Shown piece by piece: positions 55,369-64,000 of a DNA stretch of 64,000 bases. This DNA is from Bacteroidia bacterium. Lineage in GTDB: Bacteria > Bacteroidota > Bacteroidia > Flavobacteriales > Flavobacteriaceae. The position numbers and the translations under genes were made by a program. The notes beneath the pieces are model-generated. The model worked only from the letters and a program-made list of their open reading frames with translations. It did no database searches and was not told the origin of the DNA. The stretch spans positions 1 to 64,000 of the forward strand of contig JAUIIU010000001.1 of assembly GCA_030431695.1 (NCBI GenBank), written 5' to 3'. Position 1 is the stretch's first letter. Every line of letters begins with the position of its first letter.

Positions 55369-55506
55369 GGTGGCGAGCTGCACTCGCAGCGAGGCGTTTC
55401 ATCTACCTCCTAATTCTCATTCCATTTTTACATTCAATACTGATGGCTAGAATATCCATCAAAAGCAAAGCCTTCCCTCTTATCCTGTTTCTTCATTTGC
55501 TGTTTT
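55369..55506. repeat. Repeat family C, copy 1 (138 bp)
   Basis: It starts GGTGGCGAGCTGCACTCGCA (hairpin GCGAG/CTCGC) and contains the small hairpin GATGG/CCATC (TGATGGCTAGAATATCCATC). It matches 55741-55878 over 138 bases with only two substitutions that I can see. It is directly followed by family A copy 3. Confidence 0.8.
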
Positions 55507-55519
55507 ACCCAAATCCAAG

Positions 55520-55574
55520 GGGGTGGCGACGTAATTCTTTTTTGTAAAATGACAACACAAAAAAGAATGAGGAG
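55520..55574. repeat. Repeat family A, copy 3 (55 bp)
   Basis: Identical over 55 bases to 54675-54729, including the internal 12-base inverted repeat. Confidence 0.75.
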
Positions 55575-55651
55575 TCGTTCAATTTCCAAGTGTTCGAGTT
55601 CCTCTTTTTTTGTTAAATCGACCACAAATAATATTTCTGGCCTGCCGCTGT

Positions 55652-55740
55652 CGCGGGTATCTCCACGAAATGTCCACACTTCGACAAGCTCAGTGACCTC
55701 AGGACATTCGGTTTTGTTTCACAAAACTTCGTTGCGATAA
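55652..55740. repeat. Repeat family B, copy 3 (89 bp)
   Basis: Matches 54804-54892. It abuts family C copy 2 with no spacer, so B and C form a composite B-C unit here. Confidence 0.75.
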
Positions 55741-55878
55741 GGTGGCGAGCTGCACTCGCAGCGAGGCGTTTCATTTACCTCCTATTTCTCATTCCATTTT
55801 TACATTCAATACTGATGGCTAGAATATCCATCAAAAGCAAAGCCTTCCCTCTTATCCTGTTTCTTCATTTGCTGTTTT
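55741..55878. repeat. Repeat family C, copy 2 (138 bp)
   Basis: Matches 55369-55506. Together the order in the region is RNA1-A-B-A'-B'-RNA2-C-A-B-C. The remaining stretch 55879-55952 shows nothing recognisable. Confidence 0.8.
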
Positions 55879-55952
55879 GCCTAGATAGAAGTGACGTGGC
55901 TGTTTTACTATAGTAGTGAATTCTCAATTAACTACTTATAATCGTTGATAAT

Positions 55953-55984
55953 GAAAAACCCACTCGCCTAAAAGGTGAGTGGGC
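55953..55984 (-). terminator. Terminator of the superoxide dismutase gene
   Basis: On the minus strand, GCCCACTCACC and GGCGAGTGGG form a hairpin with a TTTTA loop, followed by five T, 27 bases after the sod stop codon. Confidence 0.85.
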
Positions 55985-56011
55985 TTATATTAATTCTTAT
56001 AAAAGTCCCGA

Positions 56012-56620
56012 TTACTTATTCGCAGCGTAGTTAGCCGCAACCTGCTCCCAATTGATCACATTAAAGAAGGCTTCAACATAATCCGGTCTTCTGTTCTGGT
56101 ATTTCAGGTAATAGGCGTGCTCCCACACATCAAGTCCGAGAATTGGTGTTCCATTACAACTAACGCCAGGCATTAGCGGGTTATCCTGGTTCGGCGTAGA
56201 ACAAACCTCTACCTTACCTCCTTTGTGTACACACAACCAGGCCCATCCGGAACCAAATTGTGTTTTTGCAGCATTTGAAAATGCTTCCTTGAATGCGTCA
56301 AAACTGCCAAAAGCTGCATTGATCGCCTCGGCGAGTTCCCCTGAAGGTGTTCCTCCTCCGTTCGGAGACATCACTTTCCAAAACAGACTGTGATTGTAAT
56401 ATCCCCCTCCGTTATTTCGAACCGCCCCGTTGGCCATGTCCATATTTGTCAAAATATTTTCGATGCTCATTCCTTCCATTTCAGTTCCTTCAATGGCAGC
56501 ATTTAGTTTGGATGTGTACCCGGCGTGGTGCTTGCCATGGTGAATCTCCATGGTTCGGGTATCGATATGTGGTTCCAGTGCGTCGTGAGCATATGGTAAA
56601 GCTGGTAATTCAAAAGCCAT
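56012..56620 (-). CDS. sodA: Superoxide dismutase (Fe/Mn)
   Basis: The 202-residue protein is full length for the Fe/Mn family. It has the metal ligands in [27 protein letters not shown] and the signature [18 protein letters not shown]. It converts superoxide to peroxide and oxygen in the cytosol. Metal preference (Fe, Mn or cambialistic) cannot be settled by eye, so sodA versus sodB is a label only. A TACCTTTG box at 56660-56653 on the minus strand lies about 33 bases upstream. Confidence 0.95.
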   Translation of the reverse strand: MAFELPALPYAHDALEPHIDTRTMEIHHGKHHAGYTSKLNAAIEGTEMEGMSIENILTNMDMANGAVRNNGGGYYNHSLFWKVMSPNGGGTPSGELAEAINAAFGSFDAFKEAFSNAAKTQFGSGWAWLCVHKGGKVEVCSTPNQDNPLMPGVSCNGTPILGLDVWEHAYYLKYQNRRPDYVEAFFNVINWEQVAANYAANK

Positions 56621-56652
56621 AATACGTATTTTAGGTTATTAATTTTCTACTT

Positions 56653-56660
56653 CAAAGGTA
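56653..56660 (-). promoter_or_regulatory. Probable -7 element of sodA
   Basis: TACCTTTG on the minus strand matches TAnnTTTG. No good -33 TTG is visible at the right distance. Confidence 0.4.
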
Positions 56661-56774
56661 GTTATATTTAGACTGTCTTTATGTTATAGAAGTAATAAGA
56701 TTTTTATTCTGAGATAGATATAAATTATTGTGGTCCAAATGTGGAGCTTTAATTAACTTAGTAAAAAATATCCT

Positions 56775-59700
56775 TTGGATCAGCAGCGTCCATTTTTAAT
56801 CTATAACGCATCGGCGGGAAGCGGAAAGACCTATTCCCTGGTCAAGTCGTATTTGAAAACGATATATAGTAAAAAACGACCCGATTACTACAAATTCCTG
56901 CTGGCCATCACTTTTACAAATAAGGCGGTTGCCGAAATGAAAGAGCGCATCGTTAGCTGCCTTAAACAATTTTCCGAAGTAAACCTGAATTCCAGTATAC
57001 CCGCTATGATGAAAGATCTCTCGGATGAAACCGGGATTACTGTTGAAGAAATCCAATTGCGTTCCCGCGATATTCTCCATGACCTCCTTCATCATTATTC
57101 GGCGTTTTGTGTCGAAACCATCGACGGTTTTAATCATCGACTGATCCGGACATTCAGCAGGGACCTTAAGATCGCATCGAATTTCGAGGTTTCGCTTGAG
57201 GCCGAAGAACTTCTGGAAAGGGCTGTCGATAATCTCGTGCAAAAAGCCGGAATCGACGAAGGCATTACTCAGATACTGATAAATTTCGCTCTATCGAAAA
57301 CCGACGAAGACAAATCCTGGGATATCTCGAGGGATATCACCGAAGCCTCAAAGATTCTATTCCGCGAGAACGACCTGGAACATTTGGAAGAATTACGGGA
57401 GATTTCCCTGTCCGATTTCAGCAATATGAGAAAGCGATTGCGAACGAAATTAATTTCGGTTACCGACGAACTGAACAGCGTCGCATCGGAAACATTGAAC
57501 ACTATAAGTTCGAATGGGCTGGATGAGACGCATTTCAATCGGGGTTCATACACAAAGTACATGCAGAAGATCATAGATGGAAAGCCGCTTTCCTTCGGAC
57601 TGCAATGGCAGGATCTTATAGAGGAAAAACCTCTTTACGCCGGAAAAGTTGCCAAAACCAACCCTGAGATCGCCAGCCTGATGGATAGCTTGCAAGCCGA
57701 TTTCGTCAATGCCTTTCAGAAAACAAAAAACCTGGTATTTCAACAGAAACTGATAAAAACACTCCTGGATAACCTCACACCTTTGTCGGTGATAAACCTG
57801 GTACAACAAGAACTCGAACTGATCAAGGAAGAGGACAACGTGCTTCCTGTTTCCGAATTCAACCAACTGATCCATAAAGAACTGAAAGAACAGCCAGCGC
57901 CCTATATTTATGAACGCCTTGGGGAGCGATACCGACACTTCTTTATCGATGAATTCCAGGACACCTCGCGCCTGCAGTGGGGCAACCTCATCCCGCTTAT
58001 CGACAATGCGCTTTCACAGGAGATGGATGGCAATTCCGGAAGTCTGCTATTGGTAGGTGATGCCAAACAATCCATTTACCGGTGGCGCGGTGGCTTACCC
58101 GAACAATTCATCACTCTTTGCAACTGTGAAAATCCATTCTCGATCCAGGATAAAAAAGTAACTGACCTGAAGGTAAACTGGCGAAGTCACGAGAAACTAA
58201 TCGAATTCAACAATTCCTTCTTTACTCATCTATCCAGAACATTCGACGATCCCGATCATACTCTCCTTTATGAGATTGGCAACCAACAGCATCCAACAGA
58301 TAAAGCCGGTGGTTATGTCTCCCTGGAATTCTTCGAATACAATAATAAAGAAGAGGCATCACCGCTCTATGTGGGCAGGACCCTCGAGATCATTTCAGAT
58401 CTAACATCCAATGGTTATGAGCCCAGTGACATCTGTATCCTCACTCGCAAAAAAAAGGAAGGGATCGAACTTGGTCGTATTTTGATGGAGAATGGTATCC
58501 CTGTTGTCTCTTCGGAAACCTTACTGCTGGATCATTCACCTGAGGTACAGTTCCTGGTCAATTTCCTGAATTTCCGGGTACATCCTGAAAGCGAGGAGCT
58601 GAAGTCAAAGCTGTTGTTTTATTTACACCGACATTTCCAGATCGAGAATCCCCTGTCCGATTTTCTTTCTGAATTCTTCGGAAGGAAAAACCGCGAATTC
58701 AGTGAGCAACTATCAGATTACGGCATAACCCTGGATGTAATACACACTCATACGCTTTCCTTGTACGAAACCTGCGAGTATGTCCTGAAATCATGCGAGA
58801 TGCTGGGTAAAGCGGACGCATATGTAGATGGATTCCTGAATACCGTTTACGATTTCGAACTGCGTCAAGGTGCCTCCGGCCTTTCCTTCGGAGAGTTCTG
58901 GGAAAGGAGGAAGGATAAAGAGGCTATATCCATCCCGGAAGGCATCAATGCGGTTCGACTTATGACGATTCACAAGTCGAAAGGACTGGAATTCCCGGTT
59001 GTTATCTTTCCTTATGCCGATGTGGATATTTACAAGGAGATCTCACCCAAAGCCTGGGTGCGTTCCGAAGAAATAGTTGGCCTTGACATTCCGATGATGA
59101 TAAACTATAACAATGATGTTGCCGAATACGGAGAGGAAGGGAAAATCCTGTATTCCGAAAGAAGGCGTCAATTACAACTGGACAACCTGAATCTGTTGTA
59201 TGTAACACTTACAAGGGCCGTTGAACAATTGTACATTTTAACAAATCTGAGTTCCATTCCAAATGATGGTATTCGTAAAAACTACGGTCATTTCTTCAGA
59301 GACTTCCTCGAGTCCGGGGGTGAGTGGGAGAACAACAAGACCCATTATGAATTCGGGCTTCCGATGAGAAAAGATCAAAAGAAAGTTTCAACCGAGAAGG
59401 AAGAGGTCCGCCTTGATTTTCATACTGAACTCCCTGAACAGAACAACATCAGTGTGGCTGCAGGAGATGCCTCACTCTGGCTCACGGAACAAGGCGCGGC
59501 CATAACATCCGGCAACCAGTTTCACGACCTTATCGAGAAAATTTATTACAGTCACCAGCTAGACGATGTCTTGGAGCAACTCGATCATAGGCAGGATCTG
59601 ACTTCAGAAGAAAAAACCATTCTCAGAAAAATGATTTCAGGAGTTGTGAAACATCCTGATCTGTCGGCATTCTTTGATCCCCGGGCACAAGTGATGACAG

Positions 59701-59927
59701 AAAGGGATATAGCAACCGCAGATGGTATGATGCTTCGGCCGGACCGTATTAACTTCCATACCAACGGGGAGGTCTCTGTGATCGACTACAAAACAGGTGA
59801 TGTGCAGGGTAGTCACAAGTCCCAGATCAACGACTATGCCTCGGCATTGGAAGAGATCGGGTACAACATCCGGCAAAAGCTGATAATCTACGTTTCGGAG
59901 AACGAAATTCTTATAAATAAGCATTAA
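56775..59927 (+). CDS. AddA/RecB-like UvrD helicase with C-terminal nuclease
   Basis: The 1050-residue protein has Walker A SAGSGKT (13-19), Walker B FIDEFQDTSRLQW, VGDAKQSIYRWRGG, RLMTIHKSKGLEFPVV and YVTLTRAVEQLY, the ordered UvrD-type helicase motifs. It ends with a PD-(D/E)XK nuclease core (INFHTNGEVSVIDYKTGD). This is the AddA/RecB layout for resection at double-strand breaks. The start is TTG at 56775: an in-frame stop lies at 56754-56756, no ATG is between, and Walker A begins only 12 codons later. The AddB-like partner begins at 62741, separated by kbl and the OmpA gene. Confidence 0.93.
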   Translation: MDQQRPFLIYNASAGSGKTYSLVKSYLKTIYSKKRPDYYKFLLAITFTNKAVAEMKERIVSCLKQFSEVNLNSSIPAMMKDLSDETGITVEEIQLRSRDILHDLLHHYSAFCVETIDGFNHRLIRTFSRDLKIASNFEVSLEAEELLERAVDNLVQKAGIDEGITQILINFALSKTDEDKSWDISRDITEASKILFRENDLEHLEELREISLSDFSNMRKRLRTKLISVTDELNSVASETLNTISSNGLDETHFNRGSYTKYMQKIIDGKPLSFGLQWQDLIEEKPLYAGKVAKTNPEIASLMDSLQADFVNAFQKTKNLVFQQKLIKTLLDNLTPLSVINLVQQELELIKEEDNVLPVSEFNQLIHKELKEQPAPYIYERLGERYRHFFIDEFQDTSRLQWGNLIPLIDNALSQEMDGNSGSLLLVGDAKQSIYRWRGGLPEQFITLCNCENPFSIQDKKVTDLKVNWRSHEKLIEFNNSFFTHLSRTFDDPDHTLLYEIGNQQHPTDKAGGYVSLEFFEYNNKEEASPLYVGRTLEIISDLTSNGYEPSDICILTRKKKEGIELGRILMENGIPVVSSETLLLDHSPEVQFLVNFLNFRVHPESEELKSKLLFYLHRHFQIENPLSDFLSEFFGRKNREFSEQLSDYGITLDVIHTHTLSLYETCEYVLKSCEMLGKADAYVDGFLNTVYDFELRQGASGLSFGEFWERRKDKEAISIPEGINAVRLMTIHKSKGLEFPVVIFPYADVDIYKEISPKAWVRSEEIVGLDIPMMINYNNDVAEYGEEGKILYSERRRQLQLDNLNLLYVTLTRAVEQLYILTNLSSIPNDGIRKNYGHFFRDFLESGGEWENNKTHYEFGLPMRKDQKKVSTEKEEVRLDFHTELPEQNNISVAAGDASLWLTEQGAAITSGNQFHDLIEKIYYSHQLDDVLEQLDHRQDLTSEEKTILRKMISGVVKHPDLSAFFDPRAQVMTERDIATADGMMLRPDRINFHTNGEVSVIDYKTGDVQGSHKSQINDYASALEEIGYNIRQKLIIYVSENEILINKH

Positions 59928-59951
59928 ATTTGAGACCCTAAAAAGCACGAT

Positions 59952-61151
59952 ATGTACGGAAAGATTAAAGATCATCTTCAGGCAGAACTCCAGGAAATAG
60001 AAAAGGCCGGACTCTTTAAAAAAGAACGAATCATTACCTCTCCCCAGGGAGCTGAAATCAAGATTTCCACTGGTGAAACCGTAGTGAATTTTTGTGCCAA
60101 TAACTACCTCGGGCTTTCGTCACATCCCGATGTCGTTCAGGCGGCTAAAGATGCTATGGACACGCATGGTTTCGGGATGTCTTCCGTACGCTTTATCTGC
60201 GGAACCCAGGATATTCACAAGACCCTGGAAAAGAAGATCGCCGAATTCTACGGAACAGAAGACACCATACTGTATGCTGCTGCTTTCGATGCCAACGGAG
60301 GAGTATTTGAACCCCTGCTGGGACCGGAAGATGCAATAATTTCCGATTCGTTGAATCACGCTTCAATAATTGATGGGGTCCGACTGTGCAAAGCGGCTCG
60401 CTATCGGTACAAGAACAGTGACATGGCAGACCTCGAAACCCAGCTAAAAAAAGCCAATGAAGATGGTGCGCGGTTCAAGATCGTCGTGACGGATGGTGTG
60501 TTTTCGATGGACGGCCTTGTTGCCCCTCTAGATGAGATTTGTGATCTAGCCGAAACCTATGATGCCATGGTCATGATAGACGAATGTCACGCTGCGGGTT
60601 TCATTGGTGAAACAGGTCGTGGCACCCTGGAAGACAAAGGGGTAATGGGACGTATTGACATCATTACCGGCACCCTCGGAAAAGCTCTGGGAGGTGCCAT
60701 GGGCGGATATACGACAGGAAGGAAGGAGATCATTGAAATGCTGAGACAACGTTCCAGACCATATCTCTTCTCAAACTCCCTGGCTCCGGGCATAGTAGGT
60801 GCTTCCATTAAAGTATTCGAGATGCTGGAGTCCGACACGCATCTGCGCGATAAACTGATGGACAACACCGCGTATTTCAAAAAAGGCATGAAGGATGCCG
60901 GGTTCGATATCATAGATGGAGATTCGGCTATTGTCCCTGTGATGCTCTATGATGCCCGGCTTTCGCAGACCATGGCAGATATGTTGCTGGAAGAAGGAAT
61001 CTATGTGATTGGCTTCTTTTACCCGGTGGTTCCCAAAGGGCAGGCGCGAATACGTGTTCAGCTGTCTGCTGCACATGAAAAAGAGCACCTCGACAAGGCC
61101 ATAAACGCCTTCGTAAAAGTGGGTGAAAAATTAGGGGTAATAAACCGTTAA
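59952..61151 (+). CDS. kbl: Glycine C-acetyltransferase
   Basis: The 399-residue alpha-oxoamine synthase has the PLP-binding Lys244 in [13 protein letters not shown], with [13 protein letters not shown] and [12 protein letters not shown] upstream. Length and the [13 protein letters not shown] segment match Kbl (2-amino-3-ketobutyrate CoA ligase), which splits the threonine-derived product into glycine and acetyl-CoA. Threonine dehydrogenase (tdh) is not adjacent. It starts 24 bases after the helicase gene. Confidence 0.94.
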   Translation: MYGKIKDHLQAELQEIEKAGLFKKERIITSPQGAEIKISTGETVVNFCANNYLGLSSHPDVVQAAKDAMDTHGFGMSSVRFICGTQDIHKTLEKKIAEFYGTEDTILYAAAFDANGGVFEPLLGPEDAIISDSLNHASIIDGVRLCKAARYRYKNSDMADLETQLKKANEDGARFKIVVTDGVFSMDGLVAPLDEICDLAETYDAMVMIDECHAAGFIGETGRGTLEDKGVMGRIDIITGTLGKALGGAMGGYTTGRKEIIEMLRQRSRPYLFSNSLAPGIVGASIKVFEMLESDTHLRDKLMDNTAYFKKGMKDAGFDIIDGDSAIVPVMLYDARLSQTMADMLLEEGIYVIGFFYPVVPKGQARIRVQLSAAHEKEHLDKAINAFVKVGEKLGVINR

Positions 61152-61209
61152 GTTCCTTTATTTATCCTATATTACGCCAGTATTTTAAAAAATTTTAATA
61201 GATTTGCTT

Positions 61210-61238
61210 TTGTTATAAGTTTTAACAACTTACTTTTG
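61210..61238 (+). promoter_or_regulatory. Promoter of the OmpA/TSP3 porin gene
   Basis: TTG (61210-61212), an 18-base spacer and TACTTTTG (61231-61238) match the Bacteroidota consensus, 33 bases before the ATG. The strong match fits the high expression expected for this abundant outer-membrane protein. Confidence 0.6.
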
Positions 61239-61271
61239 CTCTAATTAACACTTAAAATTAAACAATCGAAT

Positions 61272-62678
61272 ATGAAACATCTTAACACTTTTTTAGTTGC
61301 TGCCTTATTGCTTTTGGGCGTTGGCGTAACAAACGCACAGGACGAGAATAATCCTTGGGCAATCGAAGTTGGTGTAAACGCGGTTGATGTTTACCCAGTT
61401 GGTCTTGATGATGAGGGGAGATTCCCAAACATGATCAATGGCCTGGCAGTCAAGGGCGATTTACTAGACGAATATTTTAACGCGAATGACCACTGGAATA
61501 TCCTTCCTTCAATTTCGCGCGTCTCTGTTGGCCGATACATTGGTAGTGGGTTCACTTTCACTGCAGCTGGATCGGTAAATAAAATTTCCAAGCTCGGTAA
61601 TTACGAACTTGCCGATGATGTTACTTACTACTCTGCAGATGGTGAGATTGAGTACAGCTTCCGTGACCTAATTGGTGGTCCTGGAGGATGGTTCGATCCT
61701 ACTCTTGGAGTTGGTGGTGGTTACACTTGGGTTGATGATGTAGGATTCGGTACTGCCAATATCCTTGCCGGAACTCGTTTCTGGGTAGGAAACAACCTTG
61801 CACTTAGCTTCCAGTCTGCTTATAAGCATGCTTTCGAAGATAGCTACGGAATCATCCACTTCCAGCATTCAGTAGGTGTTATGTTCAAATTCGGTGGAAA
61901 AGATACAGATGGTGATGGAATTTTCGACAAAGACGACGAATGTCCGGAAACTCCAGGTTTACCAGAATTCAACGGATGTCCTGATACAGACGGAGACGGA
62001 ATCGAAGATAGAAAAGATGCATGTCCTAACACTCCTGGTCTGGCAGAATTCAACGGATGTCCTGACACAGACGGTGATGGAATCGCTGACCCACAGGATG
62101 CATGTCCTACTGTAGCCGGTATCGCTTCACTTAACGGATGTCCAGATGCTGACGGTGATGGAATCACTGACGCTGAGGATGCTTGTCCAAATGAGGCTGG
62201 TCCAGCTGCTAACAACGGATGCCCATGGCCAGACAGAGATGGTGACGGTGTACTAGACAAAGACGATCAGTGTCCAGATGTACCTGGTACTGTAGCTAAC
62301 AATGGTTGTCCGGAAGTAACTGTTGAGATCATCAAGCAACTTAACGATTACTCTAAGACCATCCTGTTCGATACTGGTAAATCAACTATCCGCCAGGAGT
62401 CTTACGCTACTCTACAGAACATCGTAGATATCATGAAAGAGTATCCAAACACTTACTTCGTGATCGAAGGTCACACAGATAGCGTTGGACGTGAGAGCAC
62501 AAACCAGACTCTTTCTGAGAACAGAGCTAAGTCGGTACGTGACTACCTAACTACTATCGGAATGGACGGAAGCAGACTTTCTTCCATCGGTTACGGTGAG
62601 TCAAGACCAATCGCTCCAAACAATACCAAAGCTGGTAGACAACAAAACAGACGTGTAGAGATCTCTTTGAAGAACTAA
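61272..62678 (+). CDS. OmpA family porin with TSP3 repeats
   Basis: The 468-residue protein has a signal peptide (cut after GVTNAQ), a beta-barrel region (about residues 25-205) and five calcium-binding thrombospondin type 3 repeats (211-347). The C-terminal OmpA peptidoglycan-binding domain (about 350-468) contains [24 protein letters not shown] and QQNRRVEI. It links the outer membrane to the cell wall. Codon use is more uniform and A/T-ending than in neighbouring genes, as expected for a highly expressed gene. Confidence 0.95.
   Translation: MKHLNTFLVAALLLLGVGVTNAQDENNPWAIEVGVNAVDVYPVGLDDEGRFPNMINGLAVKGDLLDEYFNANDHWNILPSISRVSVGRYIGSGFTFTAAGSVNKISKLGNYELADDVTYYSADGEIEYSFRDLIGGPGGWFDPTLGVGGGYTWVDDVGFGTANILAGTRFWVGNNLALSFQSAYKHAFEDSYGIIHFQHSVGVMFKFGGKDTDGDGIFDKDDECPETPGLPEFNGCPDTDGDGIEDRKDACPNTPGLAEFNGCPDTDGDGIADPQDACPTVAGIASLNGCPDADGDGITDAEDACPNEAGPAANNGCPWPDRDGDGVLDKDDQCPDVPGTVANNGCPEVTVEIIKQLNDYSKTILFDTGKSTIRQESYATLQNIVDIMKEYPNTYFVIEGHTDSVGRESTNQTLSENRAKSVRDYLTTIGMDGSRLSSIGYGESRPIAPNNTKAGRQQNRRVEISLKN
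61902..62312 (+). repeat. Five tandem TSP3 coding repeats
   Basis: Four 27-codon units (61902-61982, 61983-62063, 62064-62144, 62145-62225) and one 29-codon unit (62226-62312) share the pattern DxDGDGIxDxxDxCPxxxGxxxxNGCP. The Asp positions and the paired cysteines are conserved in all. Confidence 0.9.
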
Positions 62679-62698
62679 GCACATCTAAATAAAAAAGG

Positions 62699-62732
62699 AA
62701 AACGCCTCCCGATAACGGAGGCGTTTTTTATT
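62699..62732 (+). terminator. Terminator of the OmpA/TSP3 gene
   Basis: AAAACGCCTCC pairs with GGAGGCGTTTTTT (loop CGATAAC) and is followed by more T. It lies 20 bases after the stop and eight bases before the next ATG. Confidence 0.9.
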
Positions 62733-62740
62733 TTTAGGGT

Positions 62741-64000
62741 ATGCAAAGCTTTCTGGAGGAAACAATACAAGACCTGTTAGATAAACACGAGGATGTTTCC
62801 GAGTTAACCGTAATCCTTCCCTCCAAACGAGCAGGCGGCTTTTTCAAACATTACCTTCGGAAACAACTAAGGAAAACAAGCTTTCTACCTCGCGTTCTTA
62901 GTATTGAAGAGTTCGTAGAGCTCATATCAGACCTCAGTATCATAGACCCTTCAGAATTACTTCTCAGAAGCTATAAGGCATACCTGGGCACGAAAAGCAT
63001 CGAGAAAAAGGAAGACTTTGAATCCTTTAATTCCTGGATTCAAATACTACTGAACGACTTTAATGAGATAGACAGATACCTAGTCGACAGCGATCAATTC
63101 TTCAGCTACCTCGGCAGTATCAAATCGATCGAAAAATGGTCCCCGCAAAGCGAATCAACCGATCTGATCAAATCTTACCTTTCTTTCTGGAATAGCCTGC
63201 CCGAGTTTTACGACATACTTCGAACAGACCTGGAATCGGATGGCCTTGGATACCAGGGAATGGTCTATAGAAAGGCCGCCGAAGAGATCGAACACTACCT
63301 GGGATCCAAAGGCGGACAACCTCATGTGTTTATCGGGTTCAATGCTCTAAACCTAGCCGAGCAAACCGTGATCAAAGAATTGCTGGAACTGGGAAACACA
63401 TCGATCTACTGGGACGCCGAAGCTCACTTCTTTTCAGGACGGCCGCACAGCGCATCTCAATTTATGAAAAGCTATTTCGATACCTGGAATTATTATCAAA
63501 CCAACCGTCCTGAATTAGGGAATAACTATACCAAAAACAAGAAATTTTACTTCGTCGAAACCCAGAAGAATATTGCCCAGGCGAAATACGCGGGTCAGAT
63601 CCTGGGATCAATGTCCAGGGAGGAACTGAATGAAACCGCTGTCATCCTCTGCGACGAGAACCTGCTTACACCACTGTTGTATTCACTTCCCGCAAATCTT
63701 GAGAAGGTGAATGTGACCATGGGGTCGAGTATAGAGAATTCGCCCATAACCGTCTTTATACTTTCCCTATTACGGATTCAGAAGTCGGGACGGAGCAAGT
63801 GGTATTTCAAAGATATATTCAATCTCCTGAATAATCCTGCCGGCCAACGCCTGGTCCCTAATGCGAAGAATCTGGTTCGTTTGATTTCAGAAGAGAACCA
63901 GACTTATCTTTCAGTATCAGAATTGGTCGAATTGGATAGTAATTCAGAGAGTGAGAACCTTAAAATTATCTTCGGCAGCTGGAACAACGAGCCGCTCTCG
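62741..64000 (+). CDS. AddB-like PD-(D/E)XK nuclease family protein (N-terminal part)
   Basis: An uninterrupted frame of 420 codons runs from the ATG at 62741 to the window edge. It begins MQSFLEETIQDLLDKH and continues with LTVILPSKRAGGFFKHYLRK, the form of the inactivated helicase domain at the start of AddB/RexB proteins. GVGSS-like and Walker motifs are degenerate, as expected for AddB. Its C-terminal nuclease lies beyond the window. It should form a complex with the AddA-like protein encoded at 56775. The start is eight bases after the OmpA terminator. Confidence 0.85.
   Translation, partial: MQSFLEETIQDLLDKHEDVSELTVILPSKRAGGFFKHYLRKQLRKTSFLPRVLSIEEFVELISDLSIIDPSELLLRSYKAYLGTKSIEKKEDFESFNSWIQILLNDFNEIDRYLVDSDQFFSYLGSIKSIEKWSPQSESTDLIKSYLSFWNSLPEFYDILRTDLESDGLGYQGMVYRKAAEEIEHYLGSKGGQPHVFIGFNALNLAEQTVIKELLELGNTSIYWDAEAHFFSGRPHSASQFMKSYFDTWNYYQTNRPELGNNYTKNKKFYFVETQKNIAQAKYAGQILGSMSREELNETAVILCDENLLTPLLYSLPANLEKVNVTMGSSIENSPITVFILSLLRIQKSGRSKWYFKDIFNLLNNPAGQRLVPNAKNLVRLISEENQTYLSVSELVELDSNSESENLKIIFGSWNNEPLS

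Noticed and set aside
55434-55679. 81-codon minus-strand open frame
   Set aside because: It spans parts of repeat families C, A and B, and the second copy of family C does not preserve the frame across the junction.
54675-55878. Possible CRISPR array
   Set aside because: The repeats are of different families and lengths, with irregular spacing and no short regular spacers; no cas genes are present.

Overview
The window looks like chromosome from a member of the Flavobacteriaceae (phylum Bacteroidota). The evidence is type IX secretion C-terminal sorting domains, an IPExxxVDY-family protein, a complete Bat (aerotolerance) cluster, an OmpA protein with calcium-binding TSP3 repeats, many lipoprotein signals, and -7 promoter elements of the Bacteroidota form TAnnTTTG. 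Taxonomy is inferred from gene content only. Most of the window is housekeeping sequence of moderate GC. A few segments are visibly A+T-rich or repetitive and look acquired.

Layout. 1-4.8 kb: end of a secreted T9SS protein, pheS with two small conserved genes, cvpA, and a SulP transporter. 4.8-14 kb: an eight-gene minus-strand Bat operon (moxR, DUF58, a BatD-like membrane protein, batA, batB, batC, batD, batE). 14-17.9 kb: an aldo/keto reductase, a block of hairpin repeats, an SDR oxidoreductase, a four-helix-bundle gene framed by 32-nt inverted repeats, and an AlbA_2/Schlafen-type gene. 17.9-20.8 kb: an A+T-rich accessory stretch with a T9SS protein, a SieB-like superinfection-exclusion gene bracketed by two 171-bp attC-like elements, and repetitive noncoding DNA. 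20.8-23.8 kb: an SPFH / zinc-ribbon / phosphoesterase operon. 23.8-28.8 kb: amaB, a pdxH-type gene, 3-hydroxyanthranilate dioxygenase, a CAP lipoprotein, an isoaspartyl peptidase and a monooxygenase-fold protein. 28.9-40 kb: alpha-2-macroglobulin with pbpC, a GH20 hexosaminidase and cutC. 40-43 kb: a YCII lipoprotein, a CYTH protein, dinB and an SH3 lipoprotein.

43.07-45.55 kb is an A+T-rich island with a RelA/SpoT-domain gene followed by an AAA ATPase gene. It lies between the intact 3' end of pyk and a diverged second copy of that 3' end, an arrangement like an integration scar. This gene pair is the best candidate here for an undescribed, possibly phage-defence, system. 45.5-54.5 kb is core metabolism: pyk, IPExxxVDY, rnc, fabF, acpP, purN, RNase H, a PfkB kinase and a PurF-type amidotransferase.

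54.5-56.0 kb has no convincing protein gene. It holds two copies of a small promoter-RNA-terminator unit whose terminator stem shows compensatory changes, interleaved with several families of direct repeats. The window closes with sod, an AddA-like helicase-nuclease, kbl, the OmpA/TSP3 porin and the start of an AddB-like nuclease gene that runs off the end. No tRNA, rRNA, CRISPR array or transposase was recognised.
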